A stretch of 64,000 nucleotides of DNA from CAYVIB01 sp964451365 (GCA_964451365.1 CAYVIB010000031.1:1-64000); one strand, 5' to 3'; shown: positions 8,482 to 16,410, counted from the stretch's first letter. Translations and numbers: made by a program. The notes: generated by a model not told the origin, from the sequence alone.

Positions 8482-9402
8482 TTAGGTTGAGAAGTTAGGT
8501 TGGGGATTAGCCCCGTGGCGAGCCACTCCCGCAAACCGCTCGTCCCCCCGAAAACTCCCCACCAGATGCTCCATCAACAACTTGATTCGCCCGGTATGCC
8601 GCAAATCCGGATGGGTCAGTAACCAAAATCCGCCCATTAGGCCCGGCGCAAAATTGGCAATCCGTTTTAGCGGCGGGGCATTGTGATCATCCGGCAACAC
8701 CGCCAGCCCCAATCCGGCGGCTGCGAGCGCGGCGATGGACATCAAATCGCTGCCGCGCATAACCATCCTTTCCACCGGTATGTGATCCTCAATCCAGCGG
8801 AAAGCCGGCAGGTACCATAATGCGCTTTCGGCGCCGATGATGGGCCAGCGGGCAAGGTCGCTGACGTCGCCCAGGCCTTGCGCCTTTTCCGCCAGTTCGC
8901 CAGCGGCGTAAATTCCCCAGCCGATTTCAAAGATGCAGCGGCCCACCAGGTAATCCGGCGGCTGGCGCGTGGCGCGCAGGGCGATATCGGCTTCGCGGCG
9001 GGCCAGGTTCAGGTCCTGGTTGGTTACGATCAACTCGACGCAAATATTCGGGTAGTCGCGATGGAATTGCGCCAGGTAGCCGGGCAGGTAATTGTAGGCC
9101 AGGTTGTCCGGCGCAGTGAGCCTAATGTTTCCGCGTGGCGCGGCGTCGGCATCCGCCAGGGCGCGTTCGGCGGCGGTGGCTTCCGCTTCGATGCGCTCCG
9201 CATGCGGCAGTAAGCGCTCACCTTCAAGGGTGAGTTGGTAGCCGTCCGGCAGGCGTTCGAACAGCCGGGTGCCAAGGGCTTCCTCCAACTGGTTGAGGCG
9301 GCGGAACATGGTGGAGTGGTTGACGTGGCGCGCGCGGGCGGCACCGGCCAGGGTGCGGTGGCGGGCGATGCTGAGGAAATCCTGCAGGCTGTTCCAGTCC
9401 AT
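8482..9402 (-). CDS. LysR family transcriptional regulator
   Basis: A 306-residue regulator. The start at 9402 (M-D-W-N-S-L-Q-D-F) is preferred over 9447 because LysR proteins begin this way directly before the winged helix. Residues 1-60 form the helix-turn-helix (A-A-R-A-R-H-V-N-H-S-T-M-F-R-R-L-N-Q-L-E) and about 90-295 the periplasmic-binding-protein-like effector domain with G-N-I-R-L-T-A-P near 90. It is divergent from the DoxX gene at 9557, the typical arrangement for a LysR protein controlling its neighbour. Its stop codon overlaps the end of the fic upstream array. The effector is unknown. Confidence 0.9.
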   Translation of the reverse strand: MDWNSLQDFLSIARHRTLAGAARARHVNHSTMFRRLNQLEEALGTRLFERLPDGYQLTLEGERLLPHAERIEAEATAAERALADADAAPRGNIRLTAPDNLAYNYLPGYLAQFHRDYPNICVELIVTNQDLNLARREADIALRATRQPPDYLVGRCIFEIGWGIYAAGELAEKAQGLGDVSDLARWPIIGAESALWYLPAFRWIEDHIPVERMVMRGSDLMSIAALAAAGLGLAVLPDDHNAPPLKRIANFAPGLMGGFWLLTHPDLRHTGRIKLLMEHLVGSFRGDERFAGVARHGANPQPNFST

Positions 9403-9440
9403 AAGTCGCTCTTGTTGTGGAAGGCGGTTGTAAAGATGGA

Positions 9441-9456
9441 TTTGCACATTTGCAAA
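9441..9456. promoter_or_regulatory. Candidate LysR operator between lysR and doxX
   Basis: TTTGCA-CATT-TGCAAA is a 6-bp perfect inverted repeat with a 4-base spacer in the 154-base divergent intergenic region, about 40 bases upstream of the LysR start. LysR proteins often bind such interrupted palindromes. The assignment is inference from position and symmetry. Confidence 0.45.
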
Positions 9457-9556
9457 TATGATATGCGGATATTGCTGATTTTATTTGATCTGTGCAATGG
9501 CTATTGTAGGCGCAACATCAACGCAAACAGCTATACAAACAATCTGGAGGTTCACG

Positions 9557-9991
9557 ATGAATACCAATCGACTTAACGCCTACGGAACCGCGCTGCTACG
9601 CGTGTCCTTGGGGATTATCCTGCTCGCCCACAGTGTTTATTTAAAGCTGGTGATTTTCACCCTGCCCGGGACCGCGCAGTTTTTCGGCTCGCTGGGACTG
9701 CCGCCTGCATTGGCCTATGTGGTTTTTGCCGTGGAGGCGGTTGCCGGTGTTGCTCTGATTCTGGGTGTTCAAACGCGCTGGGCAGCACTGGCGACGGTGC
9801 CGGTTTTAATCGGTGCGGCCTGGGCTCACCTGGGGGCGGGATGGTTGTTTACCAATGAGGGTGGCGGTTGGGAGTATCCGGTTTTCCTGGCGGTGGCGGC
9901 CCTGGTGCAGGCGATGCTGGGGGATGGGGCATTGGCTTTGTCGAAGTCTTCTGTGCCGGCGGTTTGGGGGAGGCGTTTGGCGGTGGCTTGA
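9557..9991 (+). CDS. DoxX family membrane protein
   Basis: A 144-residue inner-membrane protein starting at 9557, chosen because GGAGG lies 7 bases upstream (9546-9550) and the product then starts with a normal DoxX N-terminus. Four hydrophobic helices are visible, with L-L-R-V-S-L-G-I-I-L-L-A-H-S in the first and V-E-A-V-A-G-V-A-L-I-L-G in the second, typical of DoxX/SURF4-like proteins. Family members are linked to redox stress or quinone-related functions, but the exact role is not settled. Divergent transcription from the LysR gene suggests control by it. Confidence 0.85.
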   Translation: MNTNRLNAYGTALLRVSLGIILLAHSVYLKLVIFTLPGTAQFFGSLGLPPALAYVVFAVEAVAGVALILGVQTRWAALATVPVLIGAAWAHLGAGWLFTNEGGGWEYPVFLAVAALVQAMLGDGALALSKSSVPAVWGRRLAVA

Positions 9992-10011
9992 TGGTGGGTG
10001 GTTTAAACCCC

Positions 10012-10080
10012 CTCCCGGCCTCCCCTAAAAAGGGGGAGGAGTGAAAGCTCCCTCCCCTTTTTAGGGGAGGGTTGGGGTGG
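10012..10080. repeat. GC-rich inverted repeat between convergent genes
   Basis: Two head-to-head copies of a CCTCCCCTAAAAAGGGG-like block form a long palindrome (about 10,018-10,070) followed by GGGTTGGGGTGGGG. It lies between the convergent doxX-like gene and the 88-residue gene, so it may end transcription in both directions. Related blocks occur near 6,018, 15,587, 28,472, 29,433, 35,043 and 35,199. Confidence 0.6.
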
Positions 10081-10084
10081 GGTT

Positions 10085-10351
10085 CTACTCCCGAATAAAT
10101 TTAAAAAACCGGCTCTCGCCACCAGGATCGTCCTGGTACAAAAAAGTCAGGTCATTGTTGTCAAAAGTTTCAAAAAATTCTTCCCAACCCACATCCTCCA
10201 GGTCCTCTTCGTCATCGGTGAATTTCACCCGCAGAATGCCGTTGCCTTCCTCAGTGTGGTGGGTTGCCCGGACGATGGCGGGTTTGCCCTCGCGCTCTTC
10301 CACCCATTCCCGAATAGTTTCGTGATCCTGTGTTCTTTTCGCTGAAGCCAT
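10085..10351 (-). CDS. Small conserved acidic protein
   Basis: An 88-residue cytosolic protein starting M-A-S-A-K-R-T-Q-D-H-E-T-I-R-E-W-V. It contains a central acidic stretch and W-E-E-F-F-E-T-F-D followed by L-Y-Q-D. This pattern (D-H-E-T-I, W-V-E-x-R-x-G-K-P, W-x-E-F-F) belongs to a small widespread family sometimes mislabelled as glucan branching enzyme; there is no hydrolase domain here. Its function is unknown. A ribosome binding site (GAGGTAAT) precedes the ATG. Confidence 0.75.
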   Translation of the reverse strand: MASAKRTQDHETIREWVEEREGKPAIVRATHHTEEGNGILRVKFTDDEEDLEDVGWEEFFETFDNNDLTFLYQDDPGGESRFFKFIRE

Positions 10352-10383
10352 AACTATTACCTCGTAAACAATTGCTGACTTGT

Positions 10384-10405
10384 CAGGGCCTGTTAACAGG
10401 CCCTG
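10384..10405. repeat. Perfect 22-bp palindrome
   Basis: Two 11-base arms (CAGGGCCTGTT and its complement) meet at the centre without a loop. It lies between the end of the P450 gene and the start of the small gene at 10351. No T-run follows on either strand, so it is not a standard terminator. A 15-base part, AGGGCCTGTTAACAG, recurs at 62,907-62,921. Confidence 0.6.
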
Positions 10406-10465
10406 ATTTCTGACCTTGATATGTACGGGAAAATGGCAAGATCCGGGCCAAGGAAACAGCCGGTT

Positions 10466-11725
10466 TTAGCTCACGTGAACGTTGCGAAGAACAACCGGTT
10501 TTTTTGGCAGGGCGGGCATGCGCGACAAGTCAATTTCCAGGTTTTGGTCCATAACGTCGTAGCGCATGCTTTTTGTTAGCAGGTCAACGATACGTTTCAT
10601 TAATTCGATGGTAATCCACTCCCCGGCGCAGCGGTGATTGAAGTAAAAGTCGCCACCGCCCTGCGCTATAAAATTAAAGGCGTTTTCCTGCCATTGATAA
10701 AACCGCTCCGGCTGGAATGCGTCGGGATTGCGCCAGGTTCGCGGGTCGTGGTTGGTGCCGTACAAATCGAGCATCACCCGTGTGCCGCGATCAAAGTCGA
10801 AGTTGCGCCAGTGAAAGGGCTCCTTTACCAGGCCGGCGACAAAAGGAAAAAAAGGGTAAAACCGACGCACTTCCTGCACAAAACTTTCGTTTTCATTGTC
10901 GCCACCCGCGGCTATCAGTGTTCGATATTCCGGGTAGCGATGAAGTGCGATAACGGCGAACAGAATATAGTTGGCCACCGCCACAGTGGGCCGCAGTATG
11001 TTGAGCAATTCCACAACGGCAACGTCGGTACGCAACAGGGATTTGGCGGCGCGGTGCCAGGCAATTTTGTACAGTGCGCCGTCATGCGGAACGTCCAGTT
11101 CATCCGCGCGCACGCGCAGTATTACATTGCGCGCCCAGGCTTCGGTGCGTTTGCGCAACCACATGCCGCGCCAGTTTCGCGGGCCCACCGCGCCGGCCCC
11201 GTCTATCATCGCGGCAATTTCGCGTGTGCGCTCGATCAGGTCCGATTCGCGAAGATGAATTCCCATCCAGTTGCATACGGCCAGGAAAATTACTTTTTGT
11301 ATTTCACCGTGCAAGACAACGTATTCTTTTTTCTCCCAGTCTCGTGCCGCTTCAAGCCAGCGTTTTTCCACCATGTCCGCTAGTTGCTGGATTTTTGCCG
11401 GTGTCATCATCGACATGAACATTTTTTTTCTATGCGCATGTTTTTCCCCGTCGAGTGTGGCAACGCTGCCTTCATCCTGCAGCAGCCACAACACGGATTT
11501 CGGTATCGCGCCTACGCGGGTAAAGCGATCTTTTTCATAAAACACACGCGCGGCTTCCTCGCCCATAATGCAAACCGTTTCCTTCATCATCAGGCGAGTG
11601 GTGAAAATATCGGTCTTGTACCGGCGGCAACGTGTGGTAATAAAAGTATTTCCTTCCCGCAGGAGGGAAAGCGTGCTGTCGGGGTGTTTATCTCTCGGCA
11701 CGGGTTTCGGTGGATCGGCATTCAT
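10466..11725 (-). CDS. Cytochrome P450, CYP152 fatty-acid peroxygenase type
   Basis: A 419-residue soluble P450 closely resembling the CYP152 family (P450-BSbeta, SPalpha, OleT), which use hydrogen peroxide directly to hydroxylate or decarboxylate fatty acids. Visible features: E-V-R-R (E-x-x-R, 285-288), Y-G-T-N-H-D-P near 322, heme ligand Cys 366 in H-R-C-A-G-E, and L-N-I-L-R-P (Arg 245-Pro 246), the family hallmark where Arg holds the fatty-acid carboxylate that substitutes for the missing acid-alcohol pair. By eye alignment the position that is Gln in BSbeta and His in OleT is Ala (about residue 89, S-V-A-T-L-D-G). No reductase or ferredoxin gene is nearby, consistent with peroxide use. 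It appears monocistronic. Confidence 0.93.
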   Translation of the reverse strand: MNADPPKPVPRDKHPDSTLSLLREGNTFITTRCRRYKTDIFTTRLMMKETVCIMGEEAARVFYEKDRFTRVGAIPKSVLWLLQDEGSVATLDGEKHAHRKKMFMSMMTPAKIQQLADMVEKRWLEAARDWEKKEYVVLHGEIQKVIFLAVCNWMGIHLRESDLIERTREIAAMIDGAGAVGPRNWRGMWLRKRTEAWARNVILRVRADELDVPHDGALYKIAWHRAAKSLLRTDVAVVELLNILRPTVAVANYILFAVIALHRYPEYRTLIAAGGDNENESFVQEVRRFYPFFPFVAGLVKEPFHWRNFDFDRGTRVMLDLYGTNHDPRTWRNPDAFQPERFYQWQENAFNFIAQGGGDFYFNHRCAGEWITIELMKRIVDLLTKSMRYDVMDQNLEIDLSRMPALPKKPVVLRNVHVS

Positions 11726-12001
11726 TGCGTTCTCCTGCCCCGGTGGATTTGAACTTTAGCCAAAATGGGGCGACGCAAAACCCGGACCAGCCGGTGGCAT
11801 GTGAGGATAATGTCGATTGCAAAATACACAACAAAATTGTACAGACGCCACGGATTAAATTTTCACAGAATTTCCATTGTGTTGAGAAGCCCCTTATTAC
11901 GCGTATGCCGCGCGGCTGAGGTATGTTTAAAAAGCAGGCGCTGTTTTTGCAATCACCTTTGCGACAGATGAAAAATCACCAATCAATTAAAGGGGCTAAT
12001 T

Positions 12002-12349
12002 ATGAACACGTTATTCAAAGTGGCGTTTCTCCCTCTGCTGTTGGCGATGACGGCCCTCGCCGGGTGCGAAATTGAAAAAACCGAGGAAGGGGAAATGCCG
12101 CAGGTGGATGTGGATCCGGGAAAATTACCCAAATATGAAATCAACAAAAAGGAGGATGGCGAGATGCCGGACGTGGATGTCTCGGGTGGCAAGCTTCCGG
12201 AATATGATGTTGATGGTCCCGACGTGGATGTCGGCACAACAACCAGGGAAGTGGAAGTGCCCACTGTCGACGTCGATATGCCCGACGAAGAAAGCGAGGT
12301 GGCGGAAGAGGGTGAGGTACCGCGGGAAGACGAAACCGCAAACCGTTAA
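12002..12349 (+). CDS. Small acidic repeat lipoprotein
   Basis: A 115-residue protein with a lipoprotein signal (lipobox L-A-G-C, Cys 22). The mature part is almost entirely repeats: two units of about 20 residues built as E/D-G-E-M-P-x-V-D-V-x-x-G-K-L-P-x-Y (about 30-50 and 53-72), then three shorter P-x-V-D-V motifs. It is strongly acidic with no cysteines, so it is probably an extended, perhaps cation-binding chain anchored in the outer membrane. Function unknown. AGGGG lies 10 bases before the start. It converges on surE. Confidence 0.8.
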   Translation: MNTLFKVAFLPLLLAMTALAGCEIEKTEEGEMPQVDVDPGKLPKYEINKKEDGEMPDVDVSGGKLPEYDVDGPDVDVGTTTREVEVPTVDVDMPDEESEVAEEGEVPREDETANR

Positions 12350-12357
12350 ATCGCCAC

Positions 12358-12405
12358 TTTTTAAGCAACAGTTTTTTAAGCACCAGTTTTTTAAGCTACA
12401 GTTTT
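12358..12405. repeat. Tandem 15-bp repeat, three copies
   Basis: TTTTTAAGCAACAGT, TTTTTAAGCACCAGT and TTTTTAAGCTACAGT follow one another at 12358, 12373 and 12388, with a degraded fourth copy after. It fills the short gap between the convergent acidic lipoprotein and surE genes. No stem-loop is obvious. Confidence 0.85.
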
Positions 12406-12428
12406 AACGCTCAAGCAACAGCGCGCCC

Positions 12429-13178
12429 TTAGCGCCATCCGAAAGACGTTGTTTTCGGATGGCCTTCGATAACCCGATTGAACTCATCCAGATCAGTCAA
12501 ATCCAGCCGCAGCGGCGTGATGGAAGCCATACCGTTTTGTACCGCCCAGCGGTCGGTGTCCTTTTCCGTTTCCTCCTTGGGCTCGACCAGGAACCAATAG
12601 TGCTTGTTTCCCCTGGGGTCGCGTCCGGCGGTGACGTGGCCTTGATAATGCCGCACCGACTGCCGGGTCCAGTGAATGCCCTTGGGCGATTGGGGAAGGT
12701 TGACATTCAGCAGTGGAAAATCATTGTTGGTCAGCAGCTCGGCAAGAATTTCCTGCATCCACGGTTTTAAATGTTCGAAATCCGGTTCGTCCTCTTCGAG
12801 TACCGCGCTCACGGCGATGCCGCGCAATTCCAGCAACGCGGCCTGTCGCGCGGCGGCGAGGGTGCCGGAGTGCCAGGAGGAGTTGCCGAGGTTGGGACCG
12901 TGGTTAACCCCGGAGAGCACCACGTTCACGCCGGACCATTGGGACGCACCCAATGCCACGCAATCCGCCGGTGTGCCGTTGACACGGTAAGCTTCGAAAT
13001 CGCCTATCGGGGTTTTGCGGTAAGTCAGTGGATGGTGAGCGGTAATTGCGTGGCCCATGGAAGAGCGCTCCACATCGGGCGCCACGATTCGCACATCACC
13101 AAATTCGGCGGCCACTTCCGCCAGCGCGCGAATGCCCGGGCTGTAAATACCATCGTCGTTGCAGACCAAAATACGCAT
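12429..13178 (-). CDS. surE: 5'/3'-nucleotidase SurE
   Basis: A 249-residue cytosolic phosphatase that dephosphorylates nucleoside monophosphates and short polyphosphate. Signatures: C-N-D-D-G (metal ligands Asp 8 and Asp 9) at the N-terminus, S-S-M-G-H-A-I-T (Ser 40 is a metal ligand), N-G-T-P-A-D-C-V (67-74) and L-S-G-V-N-H-G-P-N-L-G (88-98). Length fits the family. In many gammaproteobacteria surE sits with pcm, nlpD and rpoS; none of these is present here, so this copy is out of its usual context and may be a paralogue. Confidence 0.95.
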   Translation of the reverse strand: MRILVCNDDGIYSPGIRALAEVAAEFGDVRIVAPDVERSSMGHAITAHHPLTYRKTPIGDFEAYRVNGTPADCVALGASQWSGVNVVLSGVNHGPNLGNSSWHSGTLAAARQAALLELRGIAVSAVLEEDEPDFEHLKPWMQEILAELLTNNDFPLLNVNLPQSPKGIHWTRQSVRHYQGHVTAGRDPRGNKHYWFLVEPKEETEKDTDRWAVQNGMASITPLRLDLTDLDEFNRVIEGHPKTTSFGWR

Positions 13179-13247
13179 TTGCTGTCCCTCCCGTTGCTAA
13201 TCATTACCTCTAACCGCTGCTAATCGACCAGCTTTAATCAACCACCA

Positions 13248-14141
13248 CTAATCCACTACCAGCAATGGATCGCTGCCTGCCTGAATGCCGAACCGGCATT
13301 GGCTGCTGTTGTACAGGCAGGCGTCGTCCACATGAATGTTTACCCTGCCGCCGCAGGAAAACTCCACCCGCCTGCCGGTCACCCTGAAAAATGGATTCTC
13401 GGGACTGGCGCCGCGCAGAACATCATTTAAATAATCGATCAGTAAATCCTTTTCGGCGCTGGCGATCAGTACCACGCGAAAAAACGGATCCCCCGGATCG
13501 GCATCCGGCGCCAGCTCCAGCCCCGGGCCGGCGCGGTTGGTATTCATCACTTCCATTACCAGGTAGCGGTTGGAATATTCCCGGCCATCTATTATCACTT
13601 CGCAGTCGCAGGCTTCCATTTCCTGGACCAGGGTTTGTATGGATGCAATATGCTGGTGGGCACTATTTCCCGGATTTAAATTGCCCGCACCCCACGGGTG
13701 ATCCTTCTTGCGGATCAACTCCGCCAGCGCACCGCAACCGACAGATTCCACAAAATAGCGCTCGCCGGCCGATTCCACCGCAATGCCGACGGACAGTTTC
13801 TTGTCAATCTTTTTCAAATCCAGGTTTTCCGTCCTGGAGTCCAGCCATTTTGGCTGACGGGAGATTCCCAGGCTCCGGGCAATATTATTTGCCGTGCCCA
13901 CCGGCAGAATGGAAATGGGAATACCGCGTGCGGTCAGTGTGCGGTAATGCCGTCGCACCACCTTTTCCACCGTGCCGTCACCGCCGGCAATCGCCACCAC
14001 ATCACAATAATCATCATCGGGTTCGTCAAACAGGGATTTAAGAACAACCCGGTGACCGGCTTCTTCAATACGACGTGCCAACTGTTGGGTTTTGCACTCG
14101 CCGTTGCCGGACTTCGGGTTGTGGTACAGCTGAACCTGCAT
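13248..14141 (-). CDS. Diacylglycerol/lipid kinase family protein
   Basis: A 297-residue protein of the DagK/YegS/sphingosine-kinase superfamily, which phosphorylates lipid hydroxyls with ATP. The start at 14141 is preferred because GGAGAA lies 5-10 bases upstream. The N-terminal domain has N-P-K-S-G-N-G (8-14), G-G-D-G-T (53-57, the nucleotide-binding loop) and L-P-V-G-T-A-N-N-I-A-R-S-L-G. The C-terminal beta domain follows. Substrate specificity is not predictable. It lies 39 bases after the membrane protein gene at 14181-14720 in the same direction, so the two may be co-transcribed. Confidence 0.88.
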   Translation of the reverse strand: MQVQLYHNPKSGNGECKTQQLARRIEEAGHRVVLKSLFDEPDDDYCDVVAIAGGDGTVEKVVRRHYRTLTARGIPISILPVGTANNIARSLGISRQPKWLDSRTENLDLKKIDKKLSVGIAVESAGERYFVESVGCGALAELIRKKDHPWGAGNLNPGNSAHQHIASIQTLVQEMEACDCEVIIDGREYSNRYLVMEVMNTNRAGPGLELAPDADPGDPFFRVVLIASAEKDLLIDYLNDVLRGASPENPFFRVTGRRVEFSCGGRVNIHVDDACLYNSSQCRFGIQAGSDPLLVVD

Positions 14142-14180
14142 GGGGTTCTCCGTAATCAGCAATAACGTTTTGGCTTTTCT

Positions 14181-14720
14181 TTAAATTGTTTCGGCTACCG
14201 ATTTAGCGGCCTTTTTTTTCATGACATTTTTCGCTCGCTGTTTCTCTTCTGTGTTGGTGGTATGAACCACCACGGACCAGCGCCCGGATTTCACCATCTT
14301 CCGGCTTTTGTTTATCAAGTGATCATGGTCCGGGCGCAGGGAAATTAAACCGGCCAGCAATAGTCCCAGGAAAACACAGATCAGTGTTAGCGGGATAAAC
14401 GTGAATAGCGGATTGGAACGCGTCAGCTGCGGGCCCACAGTTACCAGTACAGTGGACAGCAACAATCCAGCCAGCAGTCCCACCACACCGAGAACAAGGT
14501 GGGATTTCGCCAGCGCGCGGGCAGTACCTCTATCCTCGGGCTCAATCTTGTGGCCAAGCGGGTGGTCCGAGCGGTCCTTCGGTTCCACAAGTTCAATATT
14601 TTGTAAATTAATCGCGCCTTCGCTCACCAGTGATTTCACCGCGTTTTTCGCCGCCGCCTCGCTTTCAAACACACCTCCCACCTTGCCTGGCTTCTTTTCC
14701 TCAATCACGTGAAGCTTCAT
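14181..14720 (-). CDS. Hypothetical two-helix membrane protein
   Basis: A 179-residue protein; the start at 14720 is chosen over 14759 because GGAGGG precedes it by 8 bases. Residues 1-70 look like a small ferredoxin-like alpha/beta domain (V-G-G-V-F-E-S-E-A-A-A-K-N-A-V), followed by two hydrophobic helices (about 78-99 and 106-130) and a basic C-terminal tail. The layout resembles inner-membrane proteins with a cytoplasmic sensor-like domain that occur beside stress genes. No function can be given. It is upstream of the lipid kinase gene. Confidence 0.65.
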   Translation of the reverse strand: MKLHVIEEKKPGKVGGVFESEAAAKNAVKSLVSEGAINLQNIELVEPKDRSDHPLGHKIEPEDRGTARALAKSHLVLGVVGLLAGLLLSTVLVTVGPQLTRSNPLFTFIPLTLICVFLGLLLAGLISLRPDHDHLINKSRKMVKSGRWSVVVHTTNTEEKQRAKNVMKKKAAKSVAETI

Positions 14721-15089
14721 GAGGTTACCCTCCGCCGTTGCCTGGATTGCTTCATTCATACATCTGACAGGTAGTTATGCAAACTCAGCACCAAGTCCAT
14801 CAACCCGTTTTCGGTTAACTTGTCATTGAAAGCACCATTTATACCGGCAAAAAAGCAGGAGCCGTTTTTGCATTCCCTGGCTGTATAATCGGATTGGACT
14901 GGAGGAGGTATGGCACAGTCGCGCATGCCATGGTAAAAGAGCTGTTAAAGATTACGGTCGCCCCTGTGCGGACGAAGCCGGAATTAAATTGCGCGACACG
15001 CGGCGCCGTTGTTCCAGTTGCTGATTTTGTCGTTGATGCTAAGTTCGCGCATTTTCGCTACCCGGTCGTTGTTTAAGTGACTGAAAACC
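14721..15089. other. Intergenic between divergent genes
   Basis: About 370 bases separating the 14720 gene from the DUF4112 gene. GGAGGAGGT at 14899-14907 precedes an ATG that opens only an 8-codon frame, so it may be a leader peptide or chance. A 60-codon frame starting with TTG (14894) has no recognisable content. No hairpin or repeat is convincing. Confidence 0.35.
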
Positions 15090-15581
15090 ATGAATGCAAA
15101 CTCACCGGACAGTTCGAAATATATGCAGAATAAAAACAAGGCGAAGAAGTATTCGCTCGCGTGGTGGCTCGATAGCAGCATTCCGCTGCCGGGAGGTTAT
15201 CGTATAGGTCTCGACGGAATTATCGGCTTGATTCCGGGCGTTGGCGATGCCGTCGGGGGAGGCTTGTCCAGTTTTATTTTGTACCAGGCTTATCAACAGG
15301 GCGCGCCGAAAATAATCCTGGCGCGCATGCTGATTAACATCCTGATCGATGCGATGCTGGGAGCGATACCGATAATTGGCGATATATTCGATTTTTTCTG
15401 GAAAGCCAACCAGCGCAATGTTGCCTTGATGAACGAATACAAACAGCAGCCGGCCAGAACCTATCGTCGCGCTGCCGGTTCTTCGATAATATTTTTAATC
15501 GGGTTTGTCGCGCTTATTGTGGGTTTTGTTTATTTGATGATTTTGTTGATGAGAGCGGTTTGGCAGGCGATTGGCGGATAG
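15090..15581 (+). CDS. DUF4112 domain-containing membrane protein
   Basis: A 163-residue protein with the DUF4112 pattern: L-D-S-x-I-P-L-P-G-G-Y-R-I-G-L-D-x-I-I-G-L-I-P-G-V-G-D (about 26-53), then A-R-M-L-I-N-I-L-I-D and A-I-P-I-I-G-D-I-F-D-F-F-W-K-A-N. The last 35 residues form a clear transmembrane helix. The family is widespread and membrane associated; its function is unknown. It is monocistronic, with a C-rich/G-rich block downstream (15,587-15,614). Confidence 0.88.
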   Translation: MNANSPDSSKYMQNKNKAKKYSLAWWLDSSIPLPGGYRIGLDGIIGLIPGVGDAVGGGLSSFILYQAYQQGAPKIILARMLINILIDAMLGAIPIIGDIFDFFWKANQRNVALMNEYKQQPARTYRRAAGSSIIFLIGFVALIVGFVYLMILLMRAVWQAIGG

Positions 15582-15650
15582 GCCTCTCCCGACCTCCTCC
15601 TTCGCAGGGGGGGTGGGTGTTTGAAAAAGCGATTTCAACTATCCTTGATT

Positions 15651-16241
15651 TCAACTACCCTTAAAAACCCGCCATAAATACCAGGCAAACAACCCGGCAA
15701 CGACAGTGGTGCTCACCGGGCCGATAAAATCCTGCGCCTGCTTGAACTGCGAGCCCAGTATCATTCCCACCCACGTAAGCAGCGCAACCCATGCCAGGCT
15801 GCCGATAGTGGTAAAAATCAAAAACGGCCACAGTGGCATTCGACTGACACCCGCGGGAATGGAAATCAGTGAACGCATGCCGGGCACCATGCGAAAAAAT
15901 AAAACCGTCCAGTTGCCGTAACGCTGGAACCAGCGCTCGGTTTTATCCACATCGCCGCGGGTGATTACAAACCAACGCCCGTAACGGTCGCACCAGTCGC
16001 GCAATTTGTCGGGCCCCAATTTATAACCGAGATAGTACAGTGCCACCGCACCCATTACTGTACCTAATGTGCCTGACAAAATAACGGCCGCTATCTGCAG
16101 GTCCTCTTTTGAAACAAGATAGCCCGATAGCGGCATAATCACTTCCGAAGGAATCGGCGGAAAAATATTTTCCACCAGCATAAGTAACACAATGCCCGTG
16201 TAGCCTGTGGTTCTGATAAGGTCGCTCACCCAGGATGTCAT
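15651..16241 (-). CDS. DedA family membrane protein
   Basis: A 196-residue inner-membrane protein. It shows the DedA signatures N-I-F-P-P-I-P-S-E-V-I-M-P (near 25-37), the amphipathic re-entrant stretch, and F-F-R-M-V-P-G-M-R-S-L-I-S-I-P-A-G (near 115), whose arginines are essential in studied members. DedA proteins are thought to flip undecaprenyl phosphate or phospholipids and support envelope energetics. It stands alone, divergent from the EEP-family gene at 16411. Confidence 0.92.
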   Translation of the reverse strand: MTSWVSDLIRTTGYTGIVLLMLVENIFPPIPSEVIMPLSGYLVSKEDLQIAAVILSGTLGTVMGAVALYYLGYKLGPDKLRDWCDRYGRWFVITRGDVDKTERWFQRYGNWTVLFFRMVPGMRSLISIPAGVSRMPLWPFLIFTTIGSLAWVALLTWVGMILGSQFKQAQDFIGPVSTTVVAGLFAWYLWRVFKGS

Positions 16242-16410
16242 TTTTTTCCGTCGATAAAGGTTAATTTTGATGAAGATACAAAATCGATACCAGGTAAGGC
16301 CATTCGACTGGTTTGACGTGAATCGAACAAAGTGGCGGGATAACAGTCACTGTAGAAACGGGTTCAGCCACTAATGCAAAATAGCCACTAATGCAAAAAA
16401 GGATACCGGG

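Noticed and set aside
10085..10351. Glucan branching enzyme annotation for the 88-residue protein
   Set aside because: The protein is far too short for a glycosyl hydrolase and lacks the GH13 motifs; the label is an error in some databases.
13391..14041. A long plus-strand frame opposite the lipid kinase
   Set aside because: Proline- and arginine-rich translation typical of an antisense shadow, with no ribosome binding site.
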